A stretch of DNA of 64,000 nt. It comes from Symsagittifera roscoffensis (taxonomy: Eukaryota > Xenacoelomorpha > Acoela > Convolutidae). This document shows, piece after piece, positions 59,459 through 64,000 of the stretch. Position 1 is the first letter of the stretch. Each line of letters starts with the position of its first letter. Both the position numbers and the translations under genes were made by a program. The notes under the pieces are model-generated. The model saw nothing but the letters and a program-made list of their open reading frames with translations. It made no database searches and was not told the DNA's origin. The stretch is taken from positions 36,333,152 through 36,397,151 of the forward strand of contig NC_087066.1 of assembly GCF_963678635.1 (NCBI RefSeq). The letters run 5' to 3'.

Positions 59459-59755
59459 CTAGTTTTTCAGGTAAATGTAACACGATTCTCCGATTGATTT
59501 AACCAGTGAAATATTGTTTGCCAAAACTTTTCGTTTTTCTCGGATACTAAACTTAGGGTCAACAATTTTTCCAAATGGTATTTTCTTACTCTCGATGAAA
59601 CTTTTGTTAGCTGGAACATGTCCCAGAAAAACATTCACAAAACAATCGCAAAGAAATCTAATAAAATTTGAATCAGCTCCTGTCAAAACTGATCTACAAT
59701 GGCGACTATTGAGCATTTGCTTCAATATACATAATTCTTTCTCTTTCATTTTCAA
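59459..59755 (-). CDS. Small conserved element protein (right copy)
   Basis: Identical to 53787-54083; likely start at 59716. Confidence 0.7.
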   Translation of the reverse strand: MKMKEKELCILKQMLNSRHCRSVLTGADSNFIRFLCDCFVNVFLGHVPANKSFIESKKIPFGKIVDPKFSIREKRKVLANNISLVKSIGESCYIYLKN

Positions 59756-60398
59756 GAGATGTGATAACTGCTTTTGAGGATGGTAAAAAGAAAAGGGTTG
59801 GTGATGGTGGAACTATGTTTGACGAATAACGAAGACATTCTGAAGTTTTGGGATCCAAGTCTATCAACAGATGACCGAAATCTTCTTTCGTTGCCAACTG
59901 ATACGCATGACGGAGGAATTTTGCATTATTCAACTGTCTGCCTAAATAATCAATTTGTTGAATGTCTCGAGGTGATTTGAACAAAATTAAGTGCGTTGTA
60001 TTCAAATCTACTGTACGTGATTGCTTACTTTGCTGAAATAAATTGTGCTTGACATAAATAACATGAACATTTTTATGTCGACCTGCTGTAGCTAATTTAA
60101 CAAAATCTTTTTCATTAAAAATTTCTTCACAGGTATCATCAAAGACAATCATACAATCCCGTAAGTTATTAACAATTTCAAAGCTGGACAATTTTATAAA
60201 TTCAATATCAAATTTGTTGTGAGAAACAAAGGAACGGTATTTGGGTTGATCGTGAAGATAAAAATAAAATATCTTGTTATACGATGGATAGAATGTACCT
60301 TTGAGAAGCATTTGAAAAATTAAATCAGTTTTGCCAGATCCCGAGGGACCTGAAACGGACATAAACAGACGATGTTTTGTTGAAATGATCTTATTCAT
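59706..60398 (-). CDS. Packaging ATPase (right copy)
   Basis: Identical to the left ATPase, Walker A and B intact; start at 60398, open to 60458. Confidence 0.88.
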   Translation of the reverse strand: MNKIISTKHRLFMSVSGPSGSGKTDLIFQMLLKGTFYPSYNKIFYFYLHDQPKYRSFVSHNKFDIEFIKLSSFEIVNNLRDCMIVFDDTCEEIFNEKDFVKLATAGRHKNVHVIYVKHNLFQQSKQSRTVDLNTTHLILFKSPRDIQQIDYLGRQLNNAKFLRHAYQLATKEDFGHLLIDLDPKTSECLRYSSNIVPPSPTLFFLPSSKAVITSLENERERIMYIEANAQ

Positions 60399-60400
60399 TA

Positions 60401-60727
60401 TTATAACTTGGGATTGGGTAACATGTAACCAACTGTACTGGATAGTATTGAAAGCCAAATGGCAGTCTCATCACAACTAAGGTTGTAAAAAGACAGTTTT
60501 GAAATCGATAAAGAGAGCAAAATGAAAATGAAACAGACTTGTGTGAAAAAGACAACTTCTGCAGACGGAAGAGAAACAGAATTACAAAATTTCCAAGATC
60601 TGTTTTCGTGAGATAAAGACTGTTCGGCACCACCAATGTCTACAAAGTCGCAATCATTGTTCTCGACAGTGGTGGTTTCTTCAATTTCCATGTTTACTGG
60701 AAGACTTTTTTTGCTTATTTGTATCAA
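60401..60727 (-). CDS. Small two-helix membrane protein (right copy)
   Basis: Identical to 54729-55055; alternative start at 60691. Confidence 0.7.
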   Translation of the reverse strand: MIQISKKSLPVNMEIEETTTVENNDCDFVDIGGAEQSLSHENRSWKFCNSVSLPSAEVVFFTQVCFIFILLSLSISKLSFYNLSCDETAIWLSILSSTVGYMLPNPKL

Positions 60728-60977
60728 GGTTGATAGTTACAACTGCATACCAATCGCCTTTTTTTCTCTCTGATCTATTGCCGTTTGGTTTGTATTTTAT
60801 TATATATCTTGCTATGTTTTTGTCTGTCAGAAGTATCCGAACAATTTTTTCTACGTTTCCGGTACTGATTTCGTCTAATAACTCTTTTGGTAAATTCTCA
60901 CCTGTTAAACTCACATTTTGTGTGTTTTCTTTTGGCAAAAATATTTTTTTGAAATTTTGAATTTTCAAACACGACAT
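60681..60977 (-). CDS. Uncharacterised 98-residue protein (right copy)
   Basis: Same protein as 55009-55305; one silent base difference (60825). Confidence 0.6.
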   Translation of the reverse strand: MSCLKIQNFKKIFLPKENTQNVSLTGENLPKELLDEISTGNVEKIVRILLTDKNIARYIIKYKPNGNRSERKKGDWYAVVTINLDTNKQKKSSSKHGN

Positions 60978-61075
60978 GTTAGCAACTAGTAATCACACAA
61001 GATCAAAAGAAAATGAAAACAATCAATAAGTATATTTATTATGATTCACAAAACTTGGCATATATATGTGATTCG

Positions 61076-61396
61076 TCATTTCGGTTCAACAGGCAAATCA
61101 ACTCCTTGTTCAATGAAAAAAAACTCATATTTTGTGAATTTGTCATGGTTACAATTAGATTTGAACTTTACAACAAAATGAGCAGCAACTCTGATAGTGG
61201 CTTGAACTAAATGTATTTCCTCAACGTGATCAGTTTTGACTAATTCTTTCAGTTCAGCTGGAAGCTGATGGTCATGCAAATGGATTTGTCTTCTCTCTCC
61301 CAGCTGAGGTTGCAGCCCTTCCAGATTGAGATTGAACAACGGAATTGACTGGCGAAATTCCTGGAGTCTGGACATTGTACAGGTGAAAGTAGTCAA
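61076..61396 (-). CDS. Uncharacterised 106-residue protein (right copy)
   Basis: Identical to 55404-55724. Confidence 0.6.
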   Translation of the reverse strand: MTTFTCTMSRLQEFRQSIPLFNLNLEGLQPQLGERRQIHLHDHQLPAELKELVKTDHVEEIHLVQATIRVAAHFVVKFKSNCNHDKFTKYEFFFIEQGVDLPVEPK

Positions 61397-61616
61397 GAAC
61401 TGTAAAAAATTTCCGTAAATTATCGATTTCGATATCGTTCAGTGTAATTTGTTCGAGTTTTTGCAGGAGAGGTTTTCCTCGACAATCTAATATGCCTGTC
61501 CGCGTAAGAGTAACTTTAATTCTTGTTGTTAAACTGTTTTCAGGACTCTGATTAGTCATTGAAGCGTAAACCACCAAATTTGGAGATAAGGTTGTTTGCA
61601 TCATTGGACAGTTCAT
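61272..61616 (-). CDS. Uncharacterised 114-residue protein (right copy)
   Basis: Identical to 55600-55944; alternative start at 61559. Confidence 0.5.
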   Translation of the reverse strand: MNCPMMQTTLSPNLVVYASMTNQSPENSLTTRIKVTLTRTGILDCRGKPLLQKLEQITLNDIEIDNLRKFFTVLDYFHLYNVQTPGISPVNSVVQSQSGRAATSAGREKTNPFA

Positions 61617-62148
61617 TTTGTAACCAATCGAAAAAAACTTTGGATTTTCTACGGGTACAATGCTTTAATAATTGATGCGAGGGAAGTAAATGAGAATGTC
61701 GTTTGCAAATATGTTTTTCTTGACCCAATAACTGTTCAATCTTTGGGCAGCCAATATCTTCCAAATTTGTCACGGGTAATTTCAAGTATTCAGCTAATGA
61801 AACAGATTTTTGTGTACCTTTTGCAAAAAAATGGGAGTTTGGGTTCCTCAAACGAATGCTGTCAAAAATTTGATCCAAATATGAGTAAGGGTATTCACCT
61901 TCGTCCCAACGGAGCCCGTGTAGAAATTTGGATACCCAATTGTAAGCATTTTTCTCTTCTTTTGATAAATTGTTGAATTGAACTGGTGGCAGAAAATGAA
62001 TTGTATCAATTGTATTAGCAGAGCAAACGGAAAGTTCCTTTATGATCAAAGGTTTTTTGCCACATTTAAATCCTTCAATATCTAAAATAATGAGATTATT
62101 GAAAAACAGATTTTTAGTTTTCTTTCTTTGGGTTAACATGACTTTCAC
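61552..62148 (-). CDS. DEDD-exonuclease/RNase H-fold-like protein (right copy)
   Basis: Differs from the left copy at two residues (Lys for Thr in PLIIKELSV, Asn for Lys in SKEEKNAYN). PLIIKELSV fits the family pattern better, so the left copy may carry the derived state. Confidence 0.5.
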   Translation of the reverse strand: MKVMLTQRKKTKNLFFNNLIILDIEGFKCGKKPLIIKELSVCSANTIDTIHFLPPVQFNNLSKEEKNAYNWVSKFLHGLRWDEGEYPYSYLDQIFDSIRLRNPNSHFFAKGTQKSVSLAEYLKLPVTNLEDIGCPKIEQLLGQEKHICKRHSHLLPSHQLLKHCTRRKSKVFFDWLQNELSNDANNLISKFGGLRFND

Positions 62149-62571
62149 TCAACATTCCAACAAACGAAATAACTTTGGTTTGAATGTTTTAAGAAATAAG
62201 CAAAACGCAATACCTGTCACGTGACCCAGGTAACAGTTTTTTATTGGACAAGGCAAAACATATGTGTACCCAGGACCGATATGATTTTTTTCTTGCAAAT
62301 GTCCTGCTGCGTCATGCAAAATAGCATGTATTCTAAGAAATTTGAAATGTTTCAAGTGTTTGTCGAGCGACGAATTGTCTATTCCAATTAAACCACCATA
62401 TGGTCTGTTTTTCAAAACAAAATCCAAATTAATATCAGCATCCAAATACAAACAAGTGGCTAAAAAATACTGAAATCTGACTGATTTGTCTGGATATTGT
62501 GATTTTAAGTCTATAAAAATTTCATGAATGAGTTTTAAATCGAAAGTTGAAATCATGTTTACTGAACTCAA
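62149..62571 (-). CDS. Uncharacterised 140-residue HDAAGH/GPGY protein (right copy)
   Basis: Identical to 56477-56899. Confidence 0.55.
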   Translation of the reverse strand: MSSVNMISTFDLKLIHEIFIDLKSQYPDKSVRFQYFLATCLYLDADINLDFVLKNRPYGGLIGIDNSSLDKHLKHFKFLRIHAILHDAAGHLQEKNHIGPGYTYVLPCPIKNCYLGHVTGIAFCLFLKTFKPKLFRLLEC

Positions 62572-62603
62572 TATAATAAAAAAGGAATAATGAAAAGTAT
62601 CAA

Positions 62604-63392
62604 TTAAAACTTAACTTTCTCTTCAACAATAAATTTCACAAATAGCACATCAGTATCTACATCAAGTTTTCCATATCCACTTGTCAAAATATCCATTATT
62701 TTACAAAAAGCGGCAGAATGGGGTCCATTAATTAAACTTTCAAATCTTTTCAAAGTTTCTGTATTCATCTCATCTGTTTGAACATGTCTGCTTTCTGTAT
62801 GTTTCTTTGAAACTGAAGTCGAAACTCTTACGGATTTGCTTGACGTCGACGATGCAGCAGGCGTAACTGTATTATCAATTCGTTTCTGTCCCCCAACGGC
62901 CGGAGATTTCTTGCAAACGTTTTGATTTGGTGAAGTTTGTTTGTTAGATGATGTTGCAGAAAGCAATAAATTGGGTAAACGTTTTTTGATTGCAGTGAAA
63001 TCTAACAAATCGAGATTGGCTGCAACAGGTTGTACTGAATAAGTGAGAGCTAGTTTAAGCTTGTCAAATAACTCACCGTTTCCTTTGACATCTTTAGCAG
63101 GAGAAACTAAGTATTTGAAGCAAGTGAAAATACAAGGAACACTGAAACATTTTTGGGAAGGAAAAAATTGGTTTAATTGTTCCTCTGAATCTACTTGAAT
63201 CAATATATGGTAATGAGTTTTTTTTTCATTCTCGACTGAAAAAGGGCAATATTCAGATTTGAAGTGGCTTCCAAAAGCATAATTTTTAAAAGTAGATAAA
63301 TTAGGAATTTTTTCAGTGATAACAAATTTGAAATTTGGTTGAAATTTTTTGAAATAATCAGGTAACACAACTTCGAACATAGCTTCTGCCAT
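62604..63392 (-). CDS. Candidate HUH-endonuclease-like protein (right copy)
   Basis: Identical to 56932-57720. Lies 14 bases downstream of the intact PC4-like gene. Confidence 0.45.
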   Translation of the reverse strand: MAEAMFEVVLPDYFKKFQPNFKFVITEKIPNLSTFKNYAFGSHFKSEYCPFSVENEKKTHYHILIQVDSEEQLNQFFPSQKCFSVPCIFTCFKYLVSPAKDVKGNGELFDKLKLALTYSVQPVAANLDLLDFTAIKKRLPNLLLSATSSNKQTSPNQNVCKKSPAVGGQKRIDNTVTPAASSTSSKSVRVSTSVSKKHTESRHVQTDEMNTETLKRFESLINGPHSAAFCKIMDILTSGYGKLDVDTDVLFVKFIVEEKVKF

Positions 63393-63406
63393 TTTGTAAA
63401 GGAAAA

Positions 63407-63778
63407 TTAATTCGAGTCGTGCTTGAAATCGTTTGTGTTTGAGGAAAGTTGAGATTTCCTGGCTCGTTTACAGTTAGACTGTGGTTTGTCTTTGTTTTCA
63501 ACAGTATCAGAAGTTTCACTTGTTTGCGCTCGGATTGACTTTCCCGACTTTAGTAATTTTGAAAATTCTTCGCTGCTTAAGGAAAGTCTTTGTACACATT
63601 CAAATTCAGCGCCTTCAGTTGCTTTTTTGAAAACTTTCAGGAATACATAAGTTCCAGTTTGGTCATATGTTTTCAATGTAGCACGCACTAATCTTTTACT
63701 GTTTTCCGAAATATCAAAATAGCAATTGCCAAAATCTTTATCTGCATTTGCTGTGGTGCTTGTTTTGGTTTTATTCAT
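63407..63778 (-). CDS. PC4-like ssDNA-binding protein (intact copy)
   Basis: 123 residues. CYFDISENSKRLVRATLKTY, then TYVFLKVF and LSLSSEEFSKLLKSG follow the strand-strand-strand-helix pattern of the PC4 coactivator fold (F.I...R.V...., hydrophobic strands, a (S/T)L(S/T).EEF..L helix). A charged Ser/Lys/Asn tail follows. PC4 folds bind single-stranded DNA, so a replication or late-transcription role is plausible. It is the first gene of the visible cluster; 200 bases of non-coding sequence precede it. Confidence 0.5.
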   Translation of the reverse strand: MNKTKTSTTANADKDFGNCYFDISENSKRLVRATLKTYDQTGTYVFLKVFKKATEGAEFECVQRLSLSSEEFSKLLKSGKSIRAQTSETSDTVENKDKPQSNCKRARKSQLSSNTNDFKHDSN

Positions 63779-64000
63779 TGTAACGAGTAAATTTTCAAAG
63801 TAACTTGATTCAAAACTGAATAGAAAGAAATGAATGGTTTCGATTGAATGTATATGTCTGCAAAAGAAAGCGTTGTATCTATTTTAATTTATATACACAT
63901 GTACTTTATATCGCAAAGATATTGGATTGCAATTTGGTTCAAATGGATAAGTATTTTGTGCATGTACAACTGATAAGAATTTTAATGGGTGTTAAAGGTC
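63779..64000. other. Non-coding upstream region at the right edge
   Basis: No ORF on either strand. It may be an intergenic promoter region or approach the terminal repeat of the element. Confidence 0.4.
63888..63895 (-). promoter_or_regulatory. TATA-like box upstream of the PC4-like gene
   Basis: TATATAAA on the minus strand, 110 bases before the ATG at 63778. In AT-rich sequence such matches arise by chance. Confidence 0.3.

Larger units (their letters stand above)
57892..63563. repeat. Tandem duplication, right unit (5,672 bp)
   Basis: Partner of 52220-57891. Near-identity means a very recent event or a false duplication from merged haplotypes. Confidence 0.95.
48869..64000 (-). mobile_element. 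Polinton/adintovirus-related virus-like element, right end outside window
   Basis: All genes are on the minus strand, tightly packed with short overlaps, as in a dsDNA virus. Marker genes: adenain-like protease, F54H12.2-type major capsid protein, penton-like protein, basic capsid-associated protein, DDE integrase and FtsK/HerA-type packaging ATPase. No polymerase B is visible. An internal 5,672-bp tandem duplication doubles ten genes. Ends and target-site duplication are not identified. An endogenised virus and a Polinton transposon cannot be told apart here. Confidence 0.88.

Overview
The window is eukaryotic, from an invertebrate animal genome. The evidence is GT-AG introns, one multi-exon host gene, several classes of eukaryotic transposable element and long AT-rich non-coding stretches. 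The gene content (a sperm-axoneme gene, a coral-type Ty3/Gypsy element, a Penelope-like element and a Polinton-like element) fits a cnidarian or another aquatic invertebrate. I cannot name the species.

Layout. 1-10.6 kb: a large, GC-richer Ty3/Gypsy element on the minus strand (gag, protease, RT/RNase H/integrase, a macro-domain-like segment, then an accessory coiled-coil/SGNH-hydrolase ORF that runs off the left edge), with several small lesions. 10.6-14.35 kb: non-coding leader or LTR-like sequence with a large minisatellite and an unusual CTCNAG-rich stretch. 14.35-18.49 kb: a Penelope-like element (plus strand) between 339-bp direct repeats that carry hammerhead-ribozyme-like cores; its reverse transcriptase has a PHD finger inserted before the catalytic YVDD motif. 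18.5-18.7 kb: assembly gap. 18.7-19.8 kb: a broken non-LTR retrotransposon. 22.4-28.9 kb: an old, decayed Ty3/Gypsy copy with recognisable LTR-like repeats.

29.7-44.8 kb: the only recognised host gene, a SPMIP4 (C7orf31-like) sperm microtubule inner protein gene in at least six small plus-strand exons with consistent phase. Its introns hold hAT-type non-autonomous elements, a CCCGGG-ended element, minisatellites and a perfect 77-bp inverted repeat. 44.8-48.9 kb: non-coding repeats.

48.9-64 kb: a compact minus-strand virus-like (Polinton/adintovirus-related) element with overlapping genes: cysteine protease, major capsid protein, minor capsid proteins, integrase, packaging ATPase, a two-helix membrane protein, several uncharacterised proteins, a candidate HUH-nuclease-like protein and a PC4-like protein. 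A 5,672-bp block of it is tandemly duplicated with a 4-bp microhomology junction, which gives a second nearly identical set of ten genes and one integrase/PC4-like fusion ORF. No DNA polymerase B is visible. The capsid, protease and ATPase genes would build and package a particle, the integrase would insert the DNA, and the HUH-like and PC4-like proteins are candidates for replication, so the element could be a Polinton-like lineage with a different replication module. The missing polymerase may instead lie beyond base 64,000.
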